Origin: Chryseobacterium sp. KLBC 52
Lineage (GTDB): Bacteria > Bacteroidota > Bacteroidia > Flavobacteriales > Weeksellaceae
Length of the DNA stretch: 64,000 nucleotides
Assembly: GCF_003347605.1 (NCBI RefSeq)
Contig: NZ_QDFZ01000023.1
Location: 1-64,000 of the forward strand
Direction: 5' to 3'
Positions 36,806 to 45,100 of this stretch are shown here, piece after piece. The translations under genes and the position numbers were made by a program. The stretch's first letter is position 1; each line of letters starts with the position of its first letter. The notes under the pieces were generated by a model. The model made no database searches, was not told where the DNA came from, and saw only the letters and a list, made by a program, of their open reading frames with translations.

Positions 36806-37005
36806 ATATATTATTGCAGATGCTTCGACAGGCTCAGCATGACACCGTTATAAATTAACTTTTAATGTAGCATTAACCGATGCTTTTTGGATAATTGGAT
36901 AAATCATTAGCTATTATATTTTTCATGTTAATATAACAGATAGTATTAGAGCTGTCATGCTGAGCTTGTCGAAGCATCTATTACTTTAAGAATCATAGAT
37001 TCAGA
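36720..37005. repeat. 389-bp-offset duplication, copy 2
   Basis: Second copy of 36331-36615. Differences include GTAATA-type base changes, a 1-base deletion (TAACCGATGC against TAACCCGATGC) and a short insertion (TTAATATAACAG against TTAAAACAG). Confidence 0.88.
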
Positions 37006-37013
37006 AGTCTTTT

Positions 37014-37210
37014 GATTACTCTGCTTCTTGCTCTGGTTTTCACTTTAATATAACAGCTAGTATTAGCGTTGTCATGCTGAGCCTGTCGAAGCATCTACGA
37101 GTTAATAATTAGAGATTCAGTAGTTTTTTGATTACTCTGCTTCTTATTCTGGTTTTCACTTTAATATCACAGCTAGTATTAGCGTTGTCATGCTGAGCCT
37201 GTCGAAGCAT
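37014..37210. repeat. 116-bp direct repeat, two copies
   Basis: GATTACTCTGCTTCTT at 37014 recurs at 37130, an offset of 116 bp. Both copies go on through GGTTTTCACTTTAATAT, CAGCTAGTATTAGCG and TTGTCATGCTGAGCCTGTCG. The second copy ends near 37210. Together with 36331-37005 this makes at least six copies of the TGTCATGCTGAGC core in 0.9 kb. The stretch 36417-37338 has no gene apart from the fragment at 36720. Confidence 0.85.
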
Positions 37211-37338
37211 CTATCAATAAATAATCGGAAATCCAAAAGCCAAAAACTATTGCAGCCATAGCCTGTTAAAGCAATCAAATAATTTCCATTTGTGAAACTT
37301 TCTCAGTATTTTTACTGAACTTTTTAATTACAACAAAA

Positions 37339-38148
37339 ATGATTCAGTATTTAGATAATATTTCGCACAAAGATTCAAAAAACTTTTTCCTTATTGCCGG
37401 ACCTTGTATTATTGAGGGGGAAGATATGGCATTAAGAATTGCTGAAAAAGTAATCAGCATTACCGATAAATACAATATTCCTTATATCTTCAAAGGAAGC
37501 TTCAAAAAGGCTAACAGAAGCCGTGTAGATTCTTTCACAACCATTGGTGAAGAGAAATCTCTTGAAATCCTTAGAAAAGTAGGAGAGACCTTCAATATTC
37601 CTACCACAACCGATATTCATGAAAATGAGCATGCGGCATTAGCAGCACAATATGTAGATGTTTTACAGATTCCTGCATTCCTTGTACGTCAGACCGATCT
37701 ACTGGTGGCTGCAGCCCAAACAGGAAAATGTGTGACTTTGAAAAAAGGGCAGTTCCTTTCTCCGGAAGCGATGAAGTTTGCGGTTCAGAAAATTACAGAT
37801 TCCAATAACGAGAAAGTAGCGATTATTGAAAGAGGAAATTCTTTCGGATATACAGATCTGATCGTAGACTACAGAGGAATTCCTACGATGAGAGAATACG
37901 CTCCAGTGATTTTGGATGTTACACACTCTTTACAACAACCTAACCAAAGTTCAGGCGTTACAGGAGGAAGACCAGATCTTATTGAAACCGTTGCCAAAGC
38001 AGGAATTGCCGTAGGAGCAGACGGAATTTTCATCGAAACGCATCCTACACCGGAAACGGCATTATCTGATGGTGCCAACATGTTAAGATTAGATTTATTA
38101 GAAGATTTGTTACAAAAATTGACAAGAATTAGAGAATCGATTTTGTAA
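37339..38148 (+). CDS. kdsA: KDO-8-phosphate synthase (KdsA)
   Basis: 3-deoxy-8-phosphooctulonate synthase, 269 residues, joining phosphoenolpyruvate and arabinose 5-phosphate in the cytoplasm for lipopolysaccharide. The signatures FFLIAGPCIIEGEDMALRIA, FKGSFKKANRSRVDSF, DVLQIPAFLVRQTDLL and VTGGRPDLIETVAKAG are all present. TTTDIHEN and the IFIETHPTPE end complete the TIM barrel. The PAFLxRQTD segment carries the catalytic Arg. It follows the repeat-rich gap. It works with kdsB at 13658. Confidence 0.97.
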   Translation: MIQYLDNISHKDSKNFFLIAGPCIIEGEDMALRIAEKVISITDKYNIPYIFKGSFKKANRSRVDSFTTIGEEKSLEILRKVGETFNIPTTTDIHENEHAALAAQYVDVLQIPAFLVRQTDLLVAAAQTGKCVTLKKGQFLSPEAMKFAVQKITDSNNEKVAIIERGNSFGYTDLIVDYRGIPTMREYAPVILDVTHSLQQPNQSSGVTGGRPDLIETVAKAGIAVGADGIFIETHPTPETALSDGANMLRLDLLEDLLQKLTRIRESIL

Positions 38149-38191
38149 TTGTTAAAAAAACATTAATTTTAGAAATTCTAAAACATTTCTT

Positions 38192-40429
38192 TTGAAAAAA
38201 CTAGTTTTACCGCTAAGCCTTATGGTCCCTGTACTGTTTTTCTCCCAACAAAGGAAAAAAGATACAGCGACTACTAAAGTAACCGATATAGAGGAAGTTG
38301 TCTTCCAGAAAAAAGCAACAGGAAGAACCAATGACCTTACCAACGTAAGAATTTCAGCGAAAGAAGCGAAATCAGTAGCTTCTATTAATGGAGGAATTGA
38401 AGGATTGCTTAAAACACTACCTTCCGTAAACTCCAACACCGAGCTGTCTTCACAATATATGGTTCGTGGTGGAAACTATGATGAGAACCTTATCTACATT
38501 AATGATATTGAAATCTACAGACCTTTCCTGATCAGAAACTCTCAGCAGGAAGGGATGAGTATCATTAACCCGGATATGGTTTCCACAGTGAATTTCTCTG
38601 CAGGAGGATTTGAAGCCAAATATGGTGATAAAATGTCTTCTGCTTTAAATATCTATTACCGTGAGCCTGAAAAATTTGAAGTTTCAGGGGAGGCAAGTTT
38701 AATCGGAGGCAGGCTTACAACAGGTCTGGCTTCAAAAAATAAAAAATTTACAGCCTTATTTTCCGGTAGATACAGAAACACCAATCTTGTTCTTAATACC
38801 TTAAAAGAAGATACAGACTTTAATCCAACCTATTGGGATTTTCAGTCTTATCTGAACTATCATGTCAGTGATAAATTCACGATGTCATTCATCGGATATT
38901 ATTCCAAGAATGATTATGAAATGATCCCAAGGGCAAAAAGTGTTACATTCGGAAGCCTTCAGCAGCCTATAACCGTAAATATTGGCTATGGAGGACAGGA
39001 AAATGACCAGTATAAAAATATGATGGGTACATTTTCCATGAACTATAAGCCTGCAGACAAATGGAAGCTTACCCTGGATGCCTTTGCTTATCAGAACAGA
39101 GAAAGAGAGTATTACACAATACAGTCAGCCTACGAGCTTCAGACTTTTGATCCTGTTACGCAGCAACCTGTAACGTCTTTCGATGTTGGAGGGCAGATAG
39201 AACATGCCAGAAATGACTTGTTTGTAAGAACATATGGGACGCAGTTCAGAGCAAAATTCTCCCCCAATGTCAATACAGACTTTGAGGTTGGATTTAAATA
39301 TGAAAAAGAAAATCTGAAAGATCTTACCAACGAATGGAAATTGGTAGATTCTGCAGGATACAGCATTCCAAGACCCGAAGTCATTGACCCGAGAACCGGA
39401 ACTACAGGAGATCTTAAGCTTGCTTATTATATTGCCGGACAAAATAATATCGAACCAACAAGACTTTCTGCCTATGCACAGTATTCACAGAAGTTTTATT
39501 GGGGAGCCAGTAAAGTATTCGTGAATGCGGGAGTACGTGTAGCGAACTGGAGTTTTAATAAAGAAATAATATTTTCTCCAAGAGCTCAGTTTGCGATAAA
39601 GCCTGATTGGGACAGCGATATGTTGTTCAAAATTTCAGGGGGAATCTACTACCAGGCTCCTTTCTATAAAGAAATCAAGGATTTGGATGGTAATTTTAAC
39701 TCTAATATAAAATCGCAGCGTTCTATCCAGGTCATTCTTGCCAATGATTATGAGTTCCAGATGTACGACAGACCATTCAAGCTTACTACGGAACTTTATT
39801 ATAAAAAATTGGATAACCTGATCCCGTATTATATGGATAATGTAAGAATCCGTTACTCAGGGCAGAATAATTCCAAAGGATATGCGTATGGTATTGATAC
39901 CAGATTATTCGGGGAATTTGTTCCAGGTGTAGATTCTTGGCTATCTGCGAGTTATGCCAGAGTGTATGAAAATATAGATGGCAGAGGAGATATTCCAAGA
40001 CCTACAGATCAGAGGTTGAGGTTTGCGATGTTCTATCAGGATTATATGCCAAGCTTTCCGAGTATGCGTGTGAACCTTACCTTAGTGTATGCTATGGGAT
40101 TGCCTACGGGAGCTCCTGTAATGTTTAACAGCAACGGACAACCAGATTTTGGTTCAGCTTATAATTATCAGCAGACGCTGCCTTCTTATAAAAGAGTAGA
40201 CTTAGGATTAACAAAGGTCTTTATTGATCCGAAAGAAAAAAATAAGAGATCCGGTTTCTGGGGTAATTTTGAGGAACTGACGTTAGGTGTTCAGGTTTTC
40301 AATGCATTTAATATCAATAATACGGTTGCCAACCAATGGATCACAGACTATAACAGCAATTATATGTATCCTGTTCCGGTACGTCTTACAGGACGTTTCT
40401 TTAATGTGAAACTGGAATTCAAACTATAG
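38192..40429 (+). CDS. TonB-dependent outer-membrane receptor
   Basis: A 745-residue receptor. It starts with TTG (38192), giving a signal peptide KKLVLPLSLMVPVLFFSQ. The plug domain is at about 40-150 (IEGLLKTLPSVNSNTELSSQYMVRGGNYDENL). The rest is a beta-barrel of alternating strands ending in a Phe-rich C-terminus (FFNVKLEFKL). It lacks the carboxypeptidase-like N-terminal domain of SusC proteins, and no SusD gene is adjacent, so it is more likely a metal, vitamin or siderophore receptor than a glycan one. It lies 43 bp after kdsA and may share its transcript, which is odd for the roles. Confidence 0.9.
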   Translation: MKKLVLPLSLMVPVLFFSQQRKKDTATTKVTDIEEVVFQKKATGRTNDLTNVRISAKEAKSVASINGGIEGLLKTLPSVNSNTELSSQYMVRGGNYDENLIYINDIEIYRPFLIRNSQQEGMSIINPDMVSTVNFSAGGFEAKYGDKMSSALNIYYREPEKFEVSGEASLIGGRLTTGLASKNKKFTALFSGRYRNTNLVLNTLKEDTDFNPTYWDFQSYLNYHVSDKFTMSFIGYYSKNDYEMIPRAKSVTFGSLQQPITVNIGYGGQENDQYKNMMGTFSMNYKPADKWKLTLDAFAYQNREREYYTIQSAYELQTFDPVTQQPVTSFDVGGQIEHARNDLFVRTYGTQFRAKFSPNVNTDFEVGFKYEKENLKDLTNEWKLVDSAGYSIPRPEVIDPRTGTTGDLKLAYYIAGQNNIEPTRLSAYAQYSQKFYWGASKVFVNAGVRVANWSFNKEIIFSPRAQFAIKPDWDSDMLFKISGGIYYQAPFYKEIKDLDGNFNSNIKSQRSIQVILANDYEFQMYDRPFKLTTELYYKKLDNLIPYYMDNVRIRYSGQNNSKGYAYGIDTRLFGEFVPGVDSWLSASYARVYENIDGRGDIPRPTDQRLRFAMFYQDYMPSFPSMRVNLTLVYAMGLPTGAPVMFNSNGQPDFGSAYNYQQTLPSYKRVDLGLTKVFIDPKEKNKRSGFWGNFEELTLGVQVFNAFNINNTVANQWITDYNSNYMYPVPVRLTGRFFNVKLEFKL

Positions 40430-40454
40430 TTACGATTAAAAATAAAATAGCAGA

Positions 40455-40484
40455 AAGCTTCCGAGAATCCGGAGGCTTTTTTGT
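40455..40484 (+). terminator. Terminator after the TonB-dependent receptor
   Basis: Stem AAAGCTTCCG / CGGAGGCTTT with one G-T pair, followed by a T-run. Confidence 0.85.
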
Positions 40485-40543
40485 TTACCCGAATTTTATA
40501 ACAACATTACCAAATTCTATAACAACGGTTTCAGATATATTTT

Positions 40544-40551
40544 TAACTTTG
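40544..40551 (+). promoter_or_regulatory. -7 box upstream of the copper cluster
   Basis: TAACTTTG matches TAnnTTTG and ends 8 bp before the ATG of the HYC_CC_PP gene, which would give an mRNA with almost no leader. No good TTG -33 box is seen. Confidence 0.5.
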
Positions 40552-40559
40552 TCTTACCA

Positions 40560-40940
40560 ATGAAAAAGATTCTTGCCATAGTGTTTTCTATTTTCTACTT
40601 CGGGTTTTCTTCCGGAGCAGCTTTTAGCATTCATTATTGTATGAAAGAATTTGTTTCTGTAAGCCAGAAAGCGGATGATATCTGTGCTAAATGCGGCGTT
40701 AAGGAAAAAAAAGGATGCTGCAAAACGGAGATCAAAATCGTAAAAGTAGACGATTCACAGAAATCAGATTATCTGAATGTGGATTTCTTAAGTGCAGTTT
40801 CAGAAATTCCGGTGAAACATCAGTTCACTGTTATTGACAAATCGTTTTCTGCAACCAAATTTACTCAAATTCAGATTAATGCGCCGCCTGAATTCCGGCC
40901 GGTCCCTATCTACATCAATCATTGTAATTTTAGAATTTAG
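40560..40940 (+). CDS. HYC_CC_PP family exported protein
   Basis: A 126-residue exported protein. The N-terminal 20 residues are a signal peptide; the mature part starts FSIHYCMKEFVSV. The motifs that name the family are in order: HYC near residue 25-27, a Cys-rich patch CAKCGVKEKKGCC (about 42-54) and APPEF near 109-113. His and Cys placement suits binding of a soft metal such as copper. In Bacteroidota such genes sit next to copper-resistance genes, as here: DUF3347 and a multicopper oxidase follow. A metallochaperone role is inferred. Confidence 0.85.
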   Translation: MKKILAIVFSIFYFGFSSGAAFSIHYCMKEFVSVSQKADDICAKCGVKEKKGCCKTEIKIVKVDDSQKSDYLNVDFLSAVSEIPVKHQFTVIDKSFSATKFTQIQINAPPEFRPVPIYINHCNFRI

Positions 40941-41057
40941 AATCCGTCAGTCGTTTCCGGTATAAACATGTACTGCTATGGGACGACATGTTCTGACGCA
41001 TTTACCGATGCGTGATCCATTATTCTTTATTAAAAATTAATTCTAAAATTTAAAACA
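40941..41057. other. Leader between the first two copper-cluster genes
   Basis: This 117-bp gap contains GACATGTTCTGACGCATTTACCGATGCGTG, read across 40984-41013, in which CGCAT and ATGCG can pair as a small hairpin, and two ACATGT words. No gene. It could hold a regulatory site of the cluster, but none is recognised. Confidence 0.35.
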
Positions 41058-41531
41058 ATGAAAAAATATATTATCACAGCAGCCCTATCTTTATTCTCAA
41101 TCGTGTCATTATCTGCACAATCTAAAAAGGATGCGCAGGTTTCTAAACTGTATCAGAATTATATTGCTATCAAGTCAGCATTAGCTTCGGATGATGCGGA
41201 TAAAACTTCAAAAGCCGCAACAGAATTTATCAAGACAGCTTCAGCCATTGATTATAAAGTAGTTTCTGAGGGAAATCTTAATGTTTTAAGAAAAGACGCT
41301 TCTGTAATTTCTGATTCCCGAACTATTGCAGCACAAAGGGAAACCTTTTTCAATCTTTCGGATAATATGATCGCCTTGACCAAACAATTCAAACTTTCTG
41401 AAAAACCAGTCTACGTTCAATATTGCCCAATGGCAGACGGAAGCTGGCTAAGCGATGAAAAACAAATCGCTAACCCATACTATGGGAAGTCTATGCTTTC
41501 TTGCGGAAGTGTAAAGTCAGAAATTAAATAA
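41058..41531 (+). CDS. DUF3347 periplasmic protein, copper-cluster member
   Basis: A 157-residue protein with signal peptide (cleavage after SLSAQ, residue 21). The helical DUF3347 domain runs from KLYQNYIAIKSAL to the end. The C-terminal segment VYVQYCPMADGSWLSDEKQ plus NPYYGKSMLSCG (about 124-153) has Cys and Met placed as in metal-binding DUF3347 proteins fused to or near CusB-type exporters. It lies between the HYC_CC_PP gene (117 bp) and the multicopper oxidase (90 bp). Probably a periplasmic copper-binding partner. Confidence 0.88.
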   Translation: MKKYIITAALSLFSIVSLSAQSKKDAQVSKLYQNYIAIKSALASDDADKTSKAATEFIKTASAIDYKVVSEGNLNVLRKDASVISDSRTIAAQRETFFNLSDNMIALTKQFKLSEKPVYVQYCPMADGSWLSDEKQIANPYYGKSMLSCGSVKSEIK

Positions 41532-41621
41532 TTGCTGTATTATTCTTTAAAACAATAAGTTGTATGGTTTTAGGTTATCTTTAACTTTAAGCTGTACAAC
41601 TTGCAAAAAGTTCGAAATATT

Positions 41622-44387
41622 ATGAAAAAGCTTGTAATGTTTCTGATGCTGTTATTCACTGTTTTTACTTTTGCACAAACTACAAAAACGTATTATACTT
41701 GTCCGATGCATCCGGAAGTAGTGTCTTCAAAACCTGGAGACTGTCCCAAATGCGGAATGACCCTGGTAAAAAAGACCGTTATCATAAAACCCAAAGTAGT
41801 TGCAAAACCGGAAACGAAACCTGTCCCTAAAACAGAGTCGAAAACAAAACCCACAGAAACTAAAATAAATAAAGTTAGTAAAGCAAAAGTTGCTGAGAAA
41901 ACTAAGATTATAAAATCTTCTGTTAAGCCAGAGGTAAAAAAGGTATTGCCGGTAAAAAATCAGGCTTTAACTCAAGCTCAAACTACCTATACCTGCACTA
42001 TGCATCCGGAAATAGTTTCGGACAAGCCGGGAAAATGTCCTAAATGTGGAATGGAGCTGGTAGAAAAAGAAGCTCAGTCCCATACACAGGCTGAAAATCC
42101 TAAAGAAGAAAAATCTATTTTAAAACGTAATTCAGAAAATGGAAAGATTACTTTTGGAGGAAAAACGATTCGTTATGATCTGTATGTAAAAGATACTATC
42201 GTCAATTTTACAGGAAAAAACAGAAGAGCCATTGCAATCAATGGTAAACTTCAGGCTCCGACTTTATATTTTACCGAAGGAGATACTGCAGAGATCTATC
42301 TGCACAATATGCTTAAAGAAAATACAGGGCTGCACTGGCACGGAGTGATCCTTCCCAATGAGCATGACGGTGTTCCCTATCTTACGACCAAGCCTGTAAA
42401 ACCGGGCGAGACGCATTTATATAAATTCAGAATCTCGCAAAATGGAACGTACTGGTACCATTCTCATGAAGCCCTTCAGGAACAGATTGGGATGAACGGT
42501 ATTCTGGTTTTCAAAAAAAGAGAAGGTGAGCCGAAAACAATATACAATGCTGAAATTCCGGTATTACTTGGAGATTGGAGTGATGATGATCCGATGCAGA
42601 TTGCAAGAAGGCTTCATATGGCCAATACAGACTGGTATGCGGTAAAGAAAAATGCGGTACAGAGTTACTGGGAAGCCATTAAGTCCGGGAATTTAGGAAC
42701 AAAAGCCCTGAATGAATGGAAAAGAATGGAAGCCATGGATGTAAGTGATGTTTATTACGATAAATTCTTAATCAATGGTGCACCAAGTTCAGATTATTCT
42801 AATGTAAAAGCTGGTGATAAAGTAAGACTGAGAGTTGCCAATGGAGGTTCATCTACCTATTTCTGGCTGAACTATGGTGGAGGAAAGATAAAAGTAGTGG
42901 GAAATGACGGAAATGATGTTGTTCCAATAGAAGTCGACCGTCTGATTGTAGGAGTTTCTGAAACTTATGATATTGAAGTGACCATTCCTGAAAACAAAAG
43001 CTTTGAGTTCAGGGCGACTTCTGAAGACAGGATAGGGCACGCTTCTCTCTGGCTGGGTTCAGGTGAAAAGGTTGAAGCGCCCAATCTTCCAAGATTAATG
43101 CTTTTTGAAGGAATGAAAATGATGAATGGTATGATGGAAATGAGCGGAAATATGAAGCCGATGAATATGACGATGGGAAATCAAATGATGGATATGAATG
43201 AAGTGATGTATCCGGAATTGTCTGAAAATCAAAGGAAAACTACAGCGAAGCATATCAATGAAATGATGGGTGTGAAGACGAAAGATGATAAGAAAGAAGA
43301 TCATTCTCAACACTCAGGAATGGAGATGAAAGAAGAGAAAACAATCAAAAGACTGTCTTACAATATTTTGAAATCTCCTGAGAAAACCATTCTTCCCACA
43401 GACAGCATTCGTGAAATGAAATTTACGCTTGAGGGGAATATGAATCATTATCTGTGGACACTGGATAATAAAACGGTTACAGAAACAGATAAAATTCTGA
43501 TTAAAAAAGGAGAGGTTCTTAGAATCAAGATGTATAATAATTCTATGATGCGTCACCCGATGCACCTTCATGGTCACGATTTCAGATTAATTAATTCAAA
43601 AGGAGAGTATTCTCCATTGAAAAACGTTGTGGATATCATGCCGATGGAAACCGTAACAATAGAATTTGCTGCGAATCAGGATGGCGACTGGTTTTTCCAC
43701 TGTCATATTCTATATCATATGATGGCTGGAATGGGAAGAATCTTCAGTTATGAAAACTCAAAACCCAATCCTCAGCTTCCGAACAGAAAACTGGCCTGGA
43801 AAAACTTTATACAGGATAATAAAATGACCAGTTCCATGGCGATGCTGGATGTTGCAAGTAATAAGATCCACGCAGAAACAATGACGATGTTCGGACCGAG
43901 ATGGGCCAATCTGAATGAGTTTCATTCCAACTGGAATTTTGATCATTTTGAAGGAAGTGCAAAGGTAGGGCGTTTCTTAGGAAAATTTCAATGGGCATTA
44001 CCTTATGCAGGAATCAGGGTTCAGAAAAATCATGAGATCATGGAGAGACAGATGGCAGAAGATCTGGGAATGGATTTTCATGGGAAAAAGACCTGGTTCG
44101 GACAGCAGAAGGCTTCGAAAAATAGATTTGCATTCATTGTTGGTATGCAGTATGTATTGCCAATGCTGATTACTGCTGACGCAAGTGTTGATCAAAACGG
44201 AAAAGTGTTATTGGAACTTAGCCGAGAAGATATACCGCTTTCCAGAAGGCTGAGAGGAAATTTCAGTGTCAATTCAGATGGTGAGTTCTCAACAGGATTG
44301 AGATATATCGTTCAGAAATGGCTGTCTCTTTCAGGAAATTATGATAATGAAATGGGCTGGGGTGCAGGTGTTACTTTAACCTACTAA
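41622..44387 (+). CDS. Multicopper oxidase with two heavy-metal-binding domains and C-terminal barrel
   Basis: A 921-residue exported protein, likely a CopA-type cuprous oxidase for copper resistance. The start at 41622 gives a signal peptide ending FTFAQ (residue 19). Two heavy-metal-binding domains follow, CPMHPEVV-CPKCGM (about 24-47) and CTMHPEIV-CPKCGM (about 126-149), split by a Lys/Pro-rich linker. The oxidase core has all copper motifs: HWHG (His238, 240), WYHSH (His280, 282), HPMHLHGHDF (645-654) and HCHILYHMMAGM (Cys694). A Met-rich, His-containing stretch (about 495-570) precedes the last cupredoxin domain. From about 745 to Tyr921 the sequence alternates like beta-strands and ends with a terminal aromatic, suggesting a small CopB-like outer-membrane barrel fused on. 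The fusion is inferred. Confidence 0.88.
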   Translation: MKKLVMFLMLLFTVFTFAQTTKTYYTCPMHPEVVSSKPGDCPKCGMTLVKKTVIIKPKVVAKPETKPVPKTESKTKPTETKINKVSKAKVAEKTKIIKSSVKPEVKKVLPVKNQALTQAQTTYTCTMHPEIVSDKPGKCPKCGMELVEKEAQSHTQAENPKEEKSILKRNSENGKITFGGKTIRYDLYVKDTIVNFTGKNRRAIAINGKLQAPTLYFTEGDTAEIYLHNMLKENTGLHWHGVILPNEHDGVPYLTTKPVKPGETHLYKFRISQNGTYWYHSHEALQEQIGMNGILVFKKREGEPKTIYNAEIPVLLGDWSDDDPMQIARRLHMANTDWYAVKKNAVQSYWEAIKSGNLGTKALNEWKRMEAMDVSDVYYDKFLINGAPSSDYSNVKAGDKVRLRVANGGSSTYFWLNYGGGKIKVVGNDGNDVVPIEVDRLIVGVSETYDIEVTIPENKSFEFRATSEDRIGHASLWLGSGEKVEAPNLPRLMLFEGMKMMNGMMEMSGNMKPMNMTMGNQMMDMNEVMYPELSENQRKTTAKHINEMMGVKTKDDKKEDHSQHSGMEMKEEKTIKRLSYNILKSPEKTILPTDSIREMKFTLEGNMNHYLWTLDNKTVTETDKILIKKGEVLRIKMYNNSMMRHPMHLHGHDFRLINSKGEYSPLKNVVDIMPMETVTIEFAANQDGDWFFHCHILYHMMAGMGRIFSYENSKPNPQLPNRKLAWKNFIQDNKMTSSMAMLDVASNKIHAETMTMFGPRWANLNEFHSNWNFDHFEGSAKVGRFLGKFQWALPYAGIRVQKNHEIMERQMAEDLGMDFHGKKTWFGQQKASKNRFAFIVGMQYVLPMLITADASVDQNGKVLLELSREDIPLSRRLRGNFSVNSDGEFSTGLRYIVQKWLSLSGNYDNEMGWGAGVTLTY

Positions 44388-44405
44388 ATAAAATCAGACT
44401 ATAGT

Positions 44406-44436
44406 AAAAAGCTGTCTCTTATTGAGGCAGCTTTTC
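44406..44436 (+). terminator. Terminator of the copper cluster
   Basis: Stem AAGCTGTCTC / GAGGCAGCTT with one G-T pair, followed by T residues. Confidence 0.8.
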
Positions 44437-44695
44437 TTGATCAGATACATGTCGTAGGGAAACTTTTTATGGACGCAAAGAATAGAGTATTCTAATGCTT
44501 AATTTTAGGAGGCAATGAGCTGCGACTTTGTCGCTGATGAAGCTATAAGTTATACATTTGCTTAGAAAGAATCAATGAAATTGATTCTGGCTTTGCTCTC
44601 TTAAAATACTACAGATTAAAAATGAAACCTTTGCGTTTTAAATACTACCCTGCAAAGTGTCTTTATATCTGCATACTTATTACTTTTACATTTAT
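44437..44695. other. Gap with no recognised feature
   Basis: After the terminator there is AT-rich DNA with no coding frame or RNA gene recognised. Confidence 0.4.
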
Positions 44696-44974
44696 TTATA
44701 AGTAATGATCAATAATTACTTTACAGGCTTTGGAAACTTCTTTGTCAAAGTAAGCTTTGCCATCTTCAAAGTCATAATTTTGATATGTACATTTAGATGC
44801 AAACTCCTTTGCTAAAGTTACTTTCCTTAGGAAACTTACCGGATTCACCAATCTATTATTCTTTTTAGTAAGTCTTTTAAGAGTAATAAATTGAGACAAT
44901 TGCTTTTTAACTAGCTTTTCAATTTTTCTTTTTCTTTTACATTCATAATAGTAATTTTTATTATTAATATTCAA
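44696..44974 (-). CDS. Small hypothetical protein
   Basis: A possible 92-residue lysine-rich basic protein with no signal peptide or known motif. It has two Cys (12 and 62) and helical character in the centre (KIEKLVKKQLSQFITLKRL). No promoter or neighbour supports it beyond the open frame and an ATG; the base composition is more AT-rich than in neighbouring genes. It may be a real orphan or chance. Confidence 0.35.
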   Translation of the reverse strand: MNINNKNYYYECKRKRKIEKLVKKQLSQFITLKRLTKKNNRLVNPVSFLRKVTLAKEFASKCTYQNYDFEDGKAYFDKEVSKACKVIIDHYL

Positions 44975-45100
44975 ATGTAATGTGTTGGTTTTATGTAATT
45001 GATGAGTATAATTTTAATAAGAAAAATGTTAATAATTTAGCTAAAAACAAAAACCACCTCATTTTCACGAGATGGCTTTATGTAATTGATGCAAATGCTT

